Below, one piece after another: positions 31,052 to 40,833 of a stretch of 42,634 nt of DNA (positions are counted from its first letter, which is position 1; the number at the start of each line of letters is the position of its first letter). The stretch comes from Boothiomyces macroporosus (Eukaryota > Chytridiomycota > Chytridiomycetes > Rhizophydiales > Terramycetaceae). Below the pieces are notes generated by a model that saw only the letters and a program-made list of their open reading frames with translations, did no database searches and was not told where the DNA came from. Location: contig JADGKB010000112.1 in assembly GCA_027604185.1 (NCBI GenBank), positions 1-42,634 of the forward strand, given 5' to 3'. The translations under genes were made by a program, and so were the position numbers.

Positions 31052-31386
31052 TTAAAGAGCGTATTTTTTGATGGCAGCTTCCAACTTGATAGGATCAGCA
31101 CCAACTACTTCTTCAACCAATTTGGCATTTTTGTAAATGTGGAAAGTTGGCATTGAGGAGACTTCTGCTTGTTCAGCGATTTCTGGGATTTCATCGACAT
31201 CCAAAGAAATGAATTTCATTTTGGTGTAAGTTTCAGCGAATTTTTTGAATTTTGGTGAAATCATTTTGCAAGGGCCTAAATTAAATCCCGATTACCACAC
31301 CAGGTAGCATGAAAATCACAGATGACGAGAGGATTTTCCTTTAAAATGGTTTCGAATTGTTGTGCAGAAGTGATTTCCAAAGACAT
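31052..31386 (-). CDS. TRX: Thioredoxin
   Basis: Two exons on the minus strand, 31386..31296 and 31275..31052, with a 20-nt intron that splits the active-site motif; 104 aa, normal for cytosolic thioredoxin. Active site ATWCGPCKM with Cys30 and Cys33. Other marks are KFISLDVDEIPEIAEQAEVSSMPTF (cis-Pro) and VVGADPIKLEAAI. It reduces protein disulfides. There is no targeting peptide. Confidence 0.97.
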
Positions 31387-31681
31387 TTTCTTTTTTCAAA
31401 CTTTTTTCCGCTCTTATACAGATCTCATCCGCATTGAGTTGTTTGTGATTCCGCCATCTTTGTGGTAAATTTCTATTATGGCAAACTATTGTCGCCTTTG
31501 AGATGCGTTTAAAGTTTTATTGTTTGTAAAATCTGATGTGTAAAGCGAGTGGGATTTATCGGAAATGGCATATTGAATTTTGTGTCCCTTGACCAAAAGT
31601 AAACAAACATAAACATATCGGTTATTCCGCTTGTTGACATGTCCTAAACCGCGCTCGGAAATGTCGGGGATTTGACTTTTT

Positions 31682-32917
31682 ATGACTTCAGACTGTAGTT
31701 TGTTTGAAAACGTTATAGCGCCGGCTTTGGGATTAAAGTCTAATAGTTACGGAGATTGCTGCTATCGATATGGGATCAATTGTGATGGAAATGGTTATAT
31801 TACGGGTCTTCAGCTTGATTGGAGACAAATGACAGGATATATTCCACCTGAAATTGGGCAGCTTAGTCACCTTCAAGTACTGGTGTTGGCAAATAATAGA
31901 TTAACAGGTAATATTTCGCCAATAGTAGGAACTATTCCCAAGGAAATCGGACAGCTGCAAAACTTGTATAAACTAGATTTATCAAACAACCAGTTGTCTG
32001 GAGAGGTCCCCCAAGAAATATATAATCTCCCAGGATATTCCGGATCAACTTTTAACTTTGGAACATTGCTTCCGACTGTCACTGTTGCTACCTTGACTAG
32101 TATCTTAACTACCACTACTACAACTACTACAACTACAACTACTACCACTACAACTACTACAACTACAACTACAACGAGTTTGCAATCGTCTTCAATTGGA
32201 GTATCTACAACCATGTCAGTGACAAGCACGTTGGGAATCGTAAACTCAACTTCTACACCTAATTTAAGTGTCAATGACTCGATTTCCGACACGACTGTAA
32301 AAATTAGCTAATTTAGATATTTACTATATTTGGAAGTATTGTGGGGGTATTATTTGTTATATTGTTTATTTCCTTAATTTATATTGCTATTACAAGAAAT
32401 GATGTAAGTTCCAACTAACCTCCAGGTGGTGCCAGATGATGACGATCAAGGCTACTTACTTAAAACGACTTCATTCAGAAATCTAAATCATGACGTTCCT
32501 GACAACATCGATTTGCTTCCAAAAGTAGTGCAGCTGAATTCGTTCTCCACTGATGTGAATCAAGATGACGCTATTGAGTTGGCGGATTCGGCAAAAGGTA
32601 AGCCTACTGAATCCAATTATCGAGTTTCAATCGATCACTCTACTCAGACTGATTTTGAGCCGCGGTATTCCTTCGAGTCAAATGAAGCTTTTCATTCTCA
32701 ACCAAGAGATTCAGCTCAAACTGGACACAGAAATTCTACGCAATCGAACAGTAGACTGGAAGTTCAGCCGTTTATTACAGAGATTGAATCTTTAATTGGA
32801 TCAATTGGGCATAGAAGTCGTACCGAGCTGGTGACAACACTCTATCGACACTCTGCAACTGCCAATCCCAATGCGGGCAGCAAGGAATTTAGTATTGATC
32901 AAGTGTCGCTGGACTAA
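31682..32917 (+). CDS. LRR single-pass transmembrane receptor-like protein with poly-Thr stalk
   Basis: Four exons: 31682..31907, 31929..32296, 32317..32403, 32426..32917; 390 aa. Introns are 21, 20 and 22 nt. It starts MTSDCSLF like the paralog at 11201, then a CC...CDG cap and two or three LRRs ([41 protein letters not shown]). A stalk of 23 consecutive threonines and further Ser/Thr text follows, suitable for O-glycosylation. One TM helix lies at about 200-225 ([20 protein letters not shown]). The about 160-residue cytosolic tail is Ser/Gln/Asp-rich with no kinase. The 21-nt intron 31908..31928 has no in-frame stop and could be missed; removing it restores the LRR phrase [12 protein letters not shown]. 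No signal peptide is seen. Confidence 0.83.
32108..32176 (+). repeat. ACN trinucleotide tract coding 23 threonines
   Basis: Twenty-three Thr codons in a row, mixed ACT, ACA, ACC and one ACG, forming imperfect 9- and 15-base periodicities (ACTACTACA units). The codon mixture suggests selection for threonine and not only slippage. It encodes the extracellular stalk of the LRR-TM protein. Confidence 0.9.
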
Positions 32918-33041
32918 AATAAATTCTGATTTCCCCGTTCTTTTACTATTCAGAATACGGAGGATCTATCTCACAGAACTCCAGCATTAGTAGTTTTTTG
33001 AACCTACTAGATTGACCAAAAATGGTGGTGATCATTTCTTC

Positions 33042-33934
33042 ATGCACCCAACAAAAAAAATCAGACAGACGGATAGTGTAGCATTTCTTGGTCCAAAAGG
33101 AACTTTTTCATACGAGTGCGCTACACAGGTATTCGGCGATGCAGAATATGTTCCCTGCCAGTCGATTGCCAAAGTGTTGGAAACAGTTCAAACCAACAAG
33201 GCGGATTATGGCATAGTACCATTCGAAAATTCAACTTTCGGAACTGTATTACAGACTCTCGACTTTTTTGTAAATACAAAGCATGCAAATGATTCCGATC
33301 AACCCCATGGGTTCGTCATATTGGACCAGCACTACCTCACTGTTCATCACAACTTATTGGGGCAAGACACGGAATTAGACCGTATAGAAAGAGTATACAG
33401 TCATCCAGAAGTACTTTTTAGTTAATATAGGCGTTGGGTCAATGTTCAAAGTGGTTAGATAAACATTTGCCCAAAGCAAATAGAGTTCCAGTCGGTTCGA
33501 CAGCTCAAGCAGCGGAAAAGGCAAAGCAAGACCGTACTGCTGCCGGCATCTCCTCAATTGCATGCGCAGACATCTTTGGTCTTCACGTAATTGAAAAGGA
33601 TATCGAAAATTTGGCAAACAACACAACTAGATTTTTTGTAATCGGCAAGAAAGTTAGACAGCCTACTAAGAATGACGGTACTTTGGTAATGTTTACTTTG
33701 AACCACGACCAGCCGGGTAGTTTATGTGATGCACTGGCAATCATGAAGGATCACGGAATCAATTTGACGAAAATAGACAGTCGTCCAAGTGGGAAAGGGT
33801 TATGGCATTACATGTTCTTTATGCAGTTTGATGGGCACATGAATGACGATAAAGTCAAACTGGCGATGAAATCATTCAAGCCAAAGGTTTTGGATTTCAT
33901 GATCATGGGCTCTTACAAAAAACAATTGCAATAA
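33042..33934 (+). CDS. PHA2: Prephenate dehydratase with ACT domain
   Basis: Two exons, 33042..33410 and 33431..33934, with a 20-nt intron; 290 aa. The ATG at 33042 is the first in frame (an ATG at 33022 is in another frame). Dehydratase motifs: VAFLGPKGTFSYECA, DYGIVPFENSTFGTV, VYSHPEALGQC and NNTTRFFVIGK (the catalytic Thr-Arg-Phe). The ACT regulatory domain follows with NHDQPGSLCDAL and ESRPS-like KIDSRPSGKGLWHYMFF. It converts prephenate to phenylpyruvate in phenylalanine synthesis and is normally feedback-inhibited by Phe through the ACT domain. Its presence shows the organism can make phenylalanine. Confidence 0.96.
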
Positions 33935-33957
33935 ATTATTCAATAGCGAATATATAG

Positions 33958-34925
33958 TTATAGCTCTTTATCTGCCCAACCTTCGTTTCGTATGAACCAG
34001 TACATATTCAGCATCCCACCACTACTTTAGCAAGAATTACCAATTCATTCCCATATCGCAGAGAATAGCTGTCCAGTCGGGATAGTAATCAAACAAATTC
34101 GCAACAGGCGTAGGCACAGCGGAAGTCCACTGAATGAAATAATTGAGAATATAACTAAGAACTTTTCTGCTAGCCGTGTCGGACATTTTTTTGAAACGCG
34201 AATTTCTAGAAGATTGTACAGATTCACTTTTTCTTGTGCCTGGGGCTTTACTCTTTAGTTGATCGATATTCGAGCTAGCATAGATCGAATTATCTCGATC
34301 CAAAATCTTTGTATGCTCCATCACAGTACGAATTTTCATGTATACTTGGCTCGAGAAAAAGAACGCTGCAAGAAATATAGAAAATTCAACACACAGACCC
34401 ATTATACTGAGCGATTTATCTGTTGCGTAGCTTTTATCAAAACACCTGAATTAGTGTATTGTACCAGTATCTCGATGGACCAGCCGATGGCAGACCCGCC
34501 AAAGAAATTCCAGTTGCAAATAATAGAACGCATGTAAACAGCTTCCAGTCGTGTTGTCCAAAGTCTAAATTTCTTTCCAGTACTACTGATGAGTAAGTTG
34601 CCATTGAGATACACAGAATCAATGACATATTCGCAAATACTGCAATTCCAACCATCGTGGCAGCAAATTTGCACATTGCTCCATCCCAGTTAGTTCCGTA
34701 GAGCAAATCATGAATCTGATCTGTTAGCTCCACTATTGCAAGAAATATATCCGTGATTGCAATGTAAAATGGAAATCGTAATGTGAGTGGTAACGAACCC
34801 AATTTTCTCCAACGAAGTATTACGCGAATAATTATGTATGTAGAGCAAACCATACTAATGCACATAAAAGACCAGCCTATTCCATATACTATTGCGGCTG
34901 CATCTGGCGGGTCGGTATGGTCCAT
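33958..34925 (-). CDS. Seven-transmembrane receptor 2 (GPCR-like)
   Basis: Three exons on the minus strand: 34925..34465, 34445..34041, 34021..33958; 309 aa. Introns are both 19 nt. Clear paralog of receptor 3 next door and of receptor 1 at 25 kb: shared YGIGWSFM, LPLTLRFPFYIAITD, MCKFAATMVGIAVFANM, LSYILNYFIQWTSAVP, DMGMNCGGMLN and the tail IRNEGW. The third cytosolic loop is Ser/Lys/Arg-rich (SESVQSSRNSRFKKM). It is probably a G-protein-coupled surface sensor with unknown ligand. It lies 83 bp downstream of receptor 3, consistent with tandem duplication. Confidence 0.88.
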
Positions 34926-35008
34926 GAATTAATCAATTACGAAAAGCAACTTGATGACGTTTTCTTTTATTAAAGGTCTTTTTGCTACATTGATATTATA
35001 TTATTAAG

Positions 35009-36005
35009 CTACTCTTCAATTATGTCTTGCCATCCTTCATTCCTAATGAACCAAAACAGGTTTAGCATTCCTCCACTACATCAAAAAAGAAATACCAGTT
35101 CATTCCAATATTCGCAAGTACAACTGTCCAATTTTCATAGTAATCAAACAAGTTTCCAAAGGTGACGGGCAAAGCAGAAGTCCACTGGATGAAATAATTC
35201 AAGATATAGCTCAGCACTTTTCTGCTTGCTTTCTTTGACATTTTTTTAAACCTTGACTTTGTGCCCTTGTTGACGGTATTTTTAGTAGTGACTGACACCG
35301 ACTTGTCTTTTGGGTTTGGCGCAAATGACCCTGAATGCATTCCGTGTAATTCTGACGATCTGTCTGATTCGTATTTTTCCAATATCTCTGATTGCCGCAT
35401 TAATTTTCTTATTCGTAGATATACCAGAAATGAAAAGATGAATATAGTTGTAAAGATGGTGGATTCTACGCATAGTGCCATGATACTCAGGGATTTATCT
35501 GTGGCATAGCTTTTGTCAAAGCACCTGGATCAGTCTTAAACTACCAATATCTCGATGGGCCCGCAGAAGGTAATCCAGCAAATGCTACCGTTGAAGCAAA
35601 TAAAACAATAATGAGAAACAACTTCCAATCATATTTTCCAAAATTCAAATTCTTGCCCAATACTGCAGAATAGTATGTCGCAATAGATATGCATAGTATC
35701 AACGTCATGTTTGAAAATACTGCCACTCCCACGATAGTTGCTGTTAGTTTACACATAACTCCGTCCCAGTTTGACTGATAAAATACGTCGTGAGATTGAT
35801 CCAAACATAAAGCAAATGCCAGGAACAAGTCTGTGAATGCAATGTAAAATGGAAAGCGGACTGTCAGTGGTAAAGATCCTTCCTTTCTCCATCTCCTAAT
35901 CACTCTGAATATTATATAAGAAGAGCATATAATACTGACACCCATGCATGACCATCCTAATCCATAAACTAAATAAGCCTCATCCTGTGGATCTAATTGG
36001 CTCAT
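35009..36005 (-). CDS. Seven-transmembrane receptor 3 (GPCR-like)
   Basis: Three exons on the minus strand: 36005..35545, 35524..35096, 35075..35009; 318 aa. Introns are both 20 nt and sit at the same positions as in receptor 2. Same core as its tandem neighbour (YGLGWSCM, LPLTVRFPFYIAFTDL, ATIVGVAVFSNM, NYFIQWTSALP, NIGMNCGGMLNLFWFIRNEGW). It differs mainly in the third cytosolic loop (KDKSVSVTTKNTVNKGTKSRFKKM). A 60-codon open frame upstream overlaps the ATG (see next entry). Confidence 0.88.
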
Positions 36006-36184
36006 TTACACTTTGAAATTAATTCAGGAAACCGACTTTTAGGCTGACGTAGCATTTTGAATCTGACAGGCAACTTCCACAGTGCGTTTGCATAGCCAAC
36101 AGACTCTATGGTATTGGAATTCAGATTCAATGATCGATGTTTAGATATTCCGTGAGATACCCAGCCATTATTTTGACTCGCCAT
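36002..36184 (-). CDS. 60-codon open frame overlapping the start of receptor 3
   Basis: Minus-strand ATG at 36184; the frame ends in a TGA that overlaps the receptor 3 ATG as ATGA. The product (MASQNNGWVSHGISKHRS.., ending in a basic stretch) has no recognised domain. A TATA-like TTTAAATATAG lies upstream at about 36208-36220. It could be an independent small protein, an upstream open frame that controls receptor 3 by termination-reinitiation, or chance. Confidence 0.3.
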   Translation of the reverse strand: MASQNNGWVSHGISKHRSLNLNSNTIESVGYANALWKLPVRFKMLRQPKSRFPELISKCK

Positions 36185-36479
36185 ATTGCGCGTGATTTTA
36201 CTCTTCTATATTTAAAAGGAATACTTTTAATTTTATGTATATCATGTGTCGTTAGAGTAGATTAAAGCCTGAGTCATTCCCATCGGCAGAGAGTGTGCGC
36301 ATAGAGATTATTTCACTACTTGGTCTTTCTTTACCGATAATATTAAATATTTGGAGATATCAAAGAATCGATTAAACATAATGGATTGACATTCCGTTCA
36401 TATCCCTCAGAGTCAAACATATATGGTCGGCTATTTATACAGTTGGTATGAAGAATTTTCTTTTCCTCAAAGTTGCAAA
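36185..36479. other. Divergent region between receptor 3 and SLU7
   Basis: About 295 bp with no gene apart from an in-frame upstream extension of SLU7 (ATG at 36423), which lacks family similarity. It should contain both promoters. AT-rich, with no clear elements except the TATA-like run noted for the 60-codon frame. Confidence 0.4.
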
Positions 36480-37977
36480 ATGTCAACAGAAGAAATCGTA
36501 AGAGAACAGAGAAAGGCAAAGACTGGAGAGCCAGAAGAAAAACCGCTTAACCCACATATACCTCTATTTATCGCTAAAAAACCATGGTACTTGGATCAAG
36601 AATTGGCAACTACTTTCAAGCCAGAAAAAATTGATAAATTTGACAAATGGTATGACCGAGGAAAGTTTCAAGGACCAGCAGCAACGAAATATAGAAAAGG
36701 AGCTTGTGAGAATTGCGGAGCAATGTCCCACAAGACAAAGGATTGTCTAGAAAGGCCAAGAAAGAAAGGAGCGAAATGGACAGGGTTGGATATCCAGCCA
36801 GATGAAGTTGTACAGAAAATTGAACTTGGATTTGATGCAAAGAGAGATCGCTGGAATGGATATAATCCAGAGGAGCAGTTGAGACAAGTTGAAGAGTGGG
36901 AATTGGTGGAGGAAAAAAGAAAAGCGAAACGACAAGAGAAGCTCAAAGATCTGAAAGAATTGGATGAAAGTGACGATGAAGAAAAGTATGCCGAAAGAGG
37001 TGAAGCCGTTGGGCAAAGGGTGGATGATAAAACAAGAGTAACAGTCAGAAACCTGCGTATTAGAGAAGATACTGCCAAATACCTTCGCAACTTGGATCTG
37101 GAATCGGCTCATTATGACCCTAAGACCCGTACCATGAGAGATAACCCCTATGAAGGCAAAGGTATTCCTTTTTCTAATGTAGATCCCACCCAAGTAATGT
37201 ATGCTGGCGATAACTTTACGAGATACACTGGTCAGTATGCCGAGGTATTTTTTATTAATTTTAGGTAGCGAAAATGCAAGCATTTGCTTGGGAGGCAGAG
37301 AAGCGTGGTCAAAAGGCACTAGCAAATACTAATCCAACACAAGATGAACTTATGTTTAAACAGTATGCTGACAAGCCAAATATTGAATCTCAATTAGAAC
37401 GTGAGTCATTGCTAGAAAAGTACGGCGGGAAAGAGCATTTGGAGACCATTCCACAAGAACTATTATTGGCGCAAACTGAGCAATATATTGAATATTCTGC
37501 TACAGGAGAGGTGATAAAAGGACAAATCAATATCCCAAAATCAAGATATCCAGAGGACATGTAAGCAATTTTCTAAATTATAGACTAATCGGTAATCACA
37601 CACATATCTGGGGCAGTTACTGGAGAGATGGTCAGTGGGGATACAAGTGCTGCCATTCTCTTTTAAAAGGATCTTATTGTGGGGGACAAGCAGCAATCGA
37701 AGCAGAGCAAAACCAAATTACTCGTAGCTCACAGAAGCGCAGTACCAAATCTCTAGCTGAACAAAACAAAGAACAACAGATTGAAAACAAACCAACAAAA
37801 AAAATGAGAACTGACGATGGAGAGTTGGATCAAGATAAAGTGCAAGAAGCAGTCAAACAAATGCGTAGCAACAAATTTGTGGATGGAGATCATATGACTG
37901 CTGAACAACTTGAAGCATACCGAATTACAAGGAAAAGACATGACGATCCAATGGCAAATTACGTTGATAAGGAATAA
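36480..37977 (+). CDS. SLU7: Pre-mRNA splicing factor SLU7
   Basis: Three exons: 36480..37244, 37265..37560, 37584..37977; 484 aa. Introns are 20 and 23 nt. The start [12 protein letters not shown] is chosen over an in-frame ATG at 36423 because family similarity begins there. The family core is [15 protein letters not shown]. The CCHC knuckle [14 protein letters not shown] has Cys76, Cys79, His84 and Cys89. Also seen are [49 protein letters not shown] and the C-terminal [24 protein letters not shown]7 acts in the second step of splicing, in 3' splice-site choice. Notable here because nearly all introns have the branch site directly next to the acceptor. Confidence 0.97.
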
Positions 37978-37997
37978 ATTTGATGTAATTAGTTTTA

Positions 37998-38946
37998 TTA
38001 CAAATGGAACTTTCTTCTGCTCGTATCTAGTTCAGGTTTATGGACCCATTCAAACACCCCATACTTTGTATCAAATAAGCCATTTTGTAACCATCGCAAC
38101 TTTAACGTGAATCTTGGACCAATTTCTTGAATGTCAACTTTCTCGCCATTCCTAAATACATATCTATGTCTTCGGAAGAATATAAAGTCACGCTGGTTAT
38201 GTATAGTAACTGCCTGTCTACCTTTGAAATCTGGTTGCTGAGGGAATAGTGAGGAAAACATCTTTCCAATAGTATGGCCCAGTCTACATTTAAATTGAAT
38301 TACCTAGTGGTAAAATTGTTTAATATTAATTCTGGTTTGTAATCTTGTAGCTTTCCGTGGCCCCTAATATTGTTGTTTAGCTTAATGGAAGAGAGTTTGA
38401 AATGGGCAGTCGGGCCTTCTGGTAAATGTACGATTGTGACCGCATTTGGCATTTTCTTGTCATGGTTCACAATAATCAAATCTGGGATAAGGTTTAAATT
38501 ACCAGTGTAATTCCTAGAGTTTGCAATTTCAATAATCTTTTTAATTTCAAATTGGCTGGAGCGTTTTACAAACTCTGCGTTGGGAAAGATGCTGACAAAT
38601 TCATCAACAAATTCGTAAACTGGTCCAGGACAGCGTCTGGATGTAGTAATGAGAATCTTTGGCTCCACACCATTTTTGAAATATCCTAGAATTAGCAAGA
38701 GTAACCATCGAATTCGTCTTCAGCCTCTTCTACTTCTTCGTCTCCTTGCACAATCGTCTCATCCACTTCTCTCAAAGTTTCCAAAGTTTTCTGTTGGTTT
38801 TGCTTCAGACGCTGTTCCTTCAATTCAGGTTGCAATTCCTCCTGCTTCCTCCGAGCTTTTCTTTCTTTGATTTCATTGGTTGTTTTTTCTTTCTTTAGCT
38901 TTTGGTAGATTTGGCTTCTCTTTATCTTGTTTTTAATATCTCTCAT
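37998..38946 (-). CDS. RPF1: Ribosome production factor 1 (Brix domain)
   Basis: Three exons on the minus strand: 38946..38706, 38685..38304, 38283..37998; 302 aa. Introns are both 20 nt. The basic N-terminus [18 protein letters not shown] and [16 protein letters not shown] are RPF1-specific. The Brix domain has [81 protein letters not shown] and [13 protein letters not shown]. It binds pre-rRNA in 60S subunit assembly in the nucleolus. The stop is 20 bp from that of SLU7. Confidence 0.96.
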
Positions 38947-39382
38947 TCTGTAGAAAAAAAAGAAAAAAACATGCTTCACCGCAATACCAGTCCAAATAAT
39001 TACTAGTCGTCTGGTGATAAATAAATATTATTTCAGCCAATAATCCATAAAGGCTTTTCTGCATTTCCAATGTTGGTGGTGGAAGAGTCATCACATTTGT
39101 AAGTTTAATCACTCAGCAACCAAGCGGGTAAGAGCTGCAATGAAACTCAACATTAAATGTCCCATGCTGCTCACACGTATCAAAGACAAAAAAATCTAAC
39201 GTCTGTGCTGAGAATGGAATGCTAGTGCAAACCAGTAGATCAATCATTGAAACATGCACTAATACTGAAGGCGAACAACTATTCCATTCCAGATCTCGAC
39301 TTTCCTGTTCTTTTATAAAGTTTAAAAGTAGCTTGCAACACGCGATCGCAGCCCTAACCCTCGTCCGATATAAATTGAAAAA
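38947..39382. promoter_or_regulatory. 436-bp divergent region between RPF1 and the B-type cyclin
   Basis: Both promoters should lie here. TATAAA at 39314..39319 is 64 bp before the cyclin ATG and is the best TATA candidate; another TATAAA at 39369 is too close. A minus-strand open frame (39113..39406) reads protein-like (KLLLNFIKEQESRDLEW), but lacks an ATG and overlaps the cyclin start. A second short minus frame starts at about 39094. Neither is called as a gene. Confidence 0.4.
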
Positions 39383-40727
39383 ATGTCCAAAAACAAAGAC
39401 AGACAATCCCTAATCAGTCCCACCATGTTTGCCACGCAAGTAGTCGCTATATTAACATTTAGAGCAGAGTATTGCGAGCTAGACCTCAACAGCAAAACGT
39501 TCAAATTCAAAAAGAAAAGGAAAAAAAGACTGTTAAACCAGTGAAGCGAGCTGCTCTTGGCGACTTGAGCAACGTTCAAAAGGTACATCCTCTCTCATAA
39601 TAGCAACAACCTGCTAAAAAGAAGCCTGTTGCCAAACCTGTTGCGAAAAAGAAGGTGGTCAAAAAAGAAGTTGAAAAGCGCAAGACTGAAGAACAAATAG
39701 ATAAACCAGAGGTCCAAGTCCAAAAGAAAGCGCGTACTATTGATCACGACGATTTAGATCTTGAAGATATGCATGATCCTGTTATGGTTTCCGAATATGT
39801 CGATGATATTTTTGACTATTTGCGTGAATTGGAAGTACGCTCTGACTCACCTAGAAACAATGCCTTCCTAATGCTGATTACATGGATATGCAAAAAGAAT
39901 TGCAATGGAAAATGCGCACAATTCTCATTGATTGGCTAATTGAGGTTCATGTAAAGTTTAGACTCTTGCCAGAGACTTTGTACTTGGCAGTTAATATTAT
40001 TGATCGATTCCTATCACTCCGCGTAGTCGCTCTGCAAAAGCTTCAGCTTGTTGGAGTTACTTCCTTGTTTATTGCTTCAAAGTACGAAGAAGTTGTTTCT
40101 CCTAGCATTCAAAACTTTTTATATATGGCAGAAGATGGTTATACCGAAGACGAAATCGTAAAGGCTGAACGCTATGTTCTCCAAGTTCTAAAGTTTGGTC
40201 TTCAATACCCAACCCCAATGTCGTTCTTGAGAAGAAGCAGCAAAGCTGATGACTATGATATTCAAACACGTACTTTGGCAAAGTACTTGATGGAGATTTC
40301 ATTGGTAGATCATCGATTCCTCGTTACCCCTGCTTCCTTGGTAGCAGCCTCTGCCCACTACCTTGCCAGACACATGTTGAACAGAGGACCATGGGTATTC
40401 GCTTACTAATCACAGAACAAAAATCTTATCCATTATTCTGGATATCAAGAACACGAAATGTCCTCTACTGTTCAACTTTACCTTGAATACCTTTTAAAGA
40501 ATCCTCAGAACAGTCTTTTCAAAAAGTATAGCCGCCGCAACTTTATGAAAGGTGCTATCTTTGTAAAGAACTGGATTGAAACACATAAATCAAATGGTTT
40601 ACACCCTATTCCAGATCATGAAATGAATGTTGATGCTCGCAATGCCAACAAATTAATTGAAAGCGAGGAAGATTTACCTGAAGAGGAAGAAGCTGACACT
40701 GAAGGGAATGCCGATGCTGATGAATAA
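39383..40727 (+). CDS. B-type cyclin
   Basis: Five exons: 39383..39439, 39463..39582, 39604..39834, 39855..40394, 40416..40727; 419 aa. Introns are 23, 21, 20 and 21 nt. The N-terminus carries a destruction-box type motif (RAALGDLSN at about residues 47-55) and a Lys-rich segment. The cyclin box is classical: PNADYMDMQKELQWKMRTIL, DWLIEVHVKFRLLPETLYL, DRFLS, LQLVGVTSLFIASKYEE, LQYPTPMSFLRR and YLMEISLVDHRFL. The C-terminus has an acidic extension (EEDLPEEEEADTEG). It partners Cdk1 for entry into mitosis and is expected to be destroyed by APC/C. Confidence 0.96.
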
Positions 40728-40833
40728 ATTTAAGTTTTCATGTGCCTTAACTCTCCTGTATTCTTGATCAGGAACGGCTACTAAAGTAAGGTGAATCAAA
40801 GACCAGCCCGCAATAGTATACACTTGTTTATTT

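Noticed and set aside
31873..32292. Minus-strand open frame of 139 codons with a poly-Val run
   Set aside because: It is the antisense reading of the poly-Thr tract of the LRR-TM gene; valine is what GTN gives opposite ACN. No independent coding signal.
36747..37325. Minus-strand 192-codon open frame over SLU7
   Set aside because: Shadow of the strongly coding SLU7 exon. Composition is Phe/Ser/Leu-rich, as expected for antisense of Lys/Glu-rich sequence.
39369..39374. TATAAA as the cyclin TATA box
   Set aside because: Only 9 bases from the ATG, which leaves no room for a transcription start; the TATAAA at 39314 is better placed.
39113..39406. Minus-strand 97-codon open frame before the cyclin gene
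   Set aside because: Has no ATG start, overlaps the cyclin start codon, and no intron set extends it. It reads somewhat protein-like, so I leave it as unproven.
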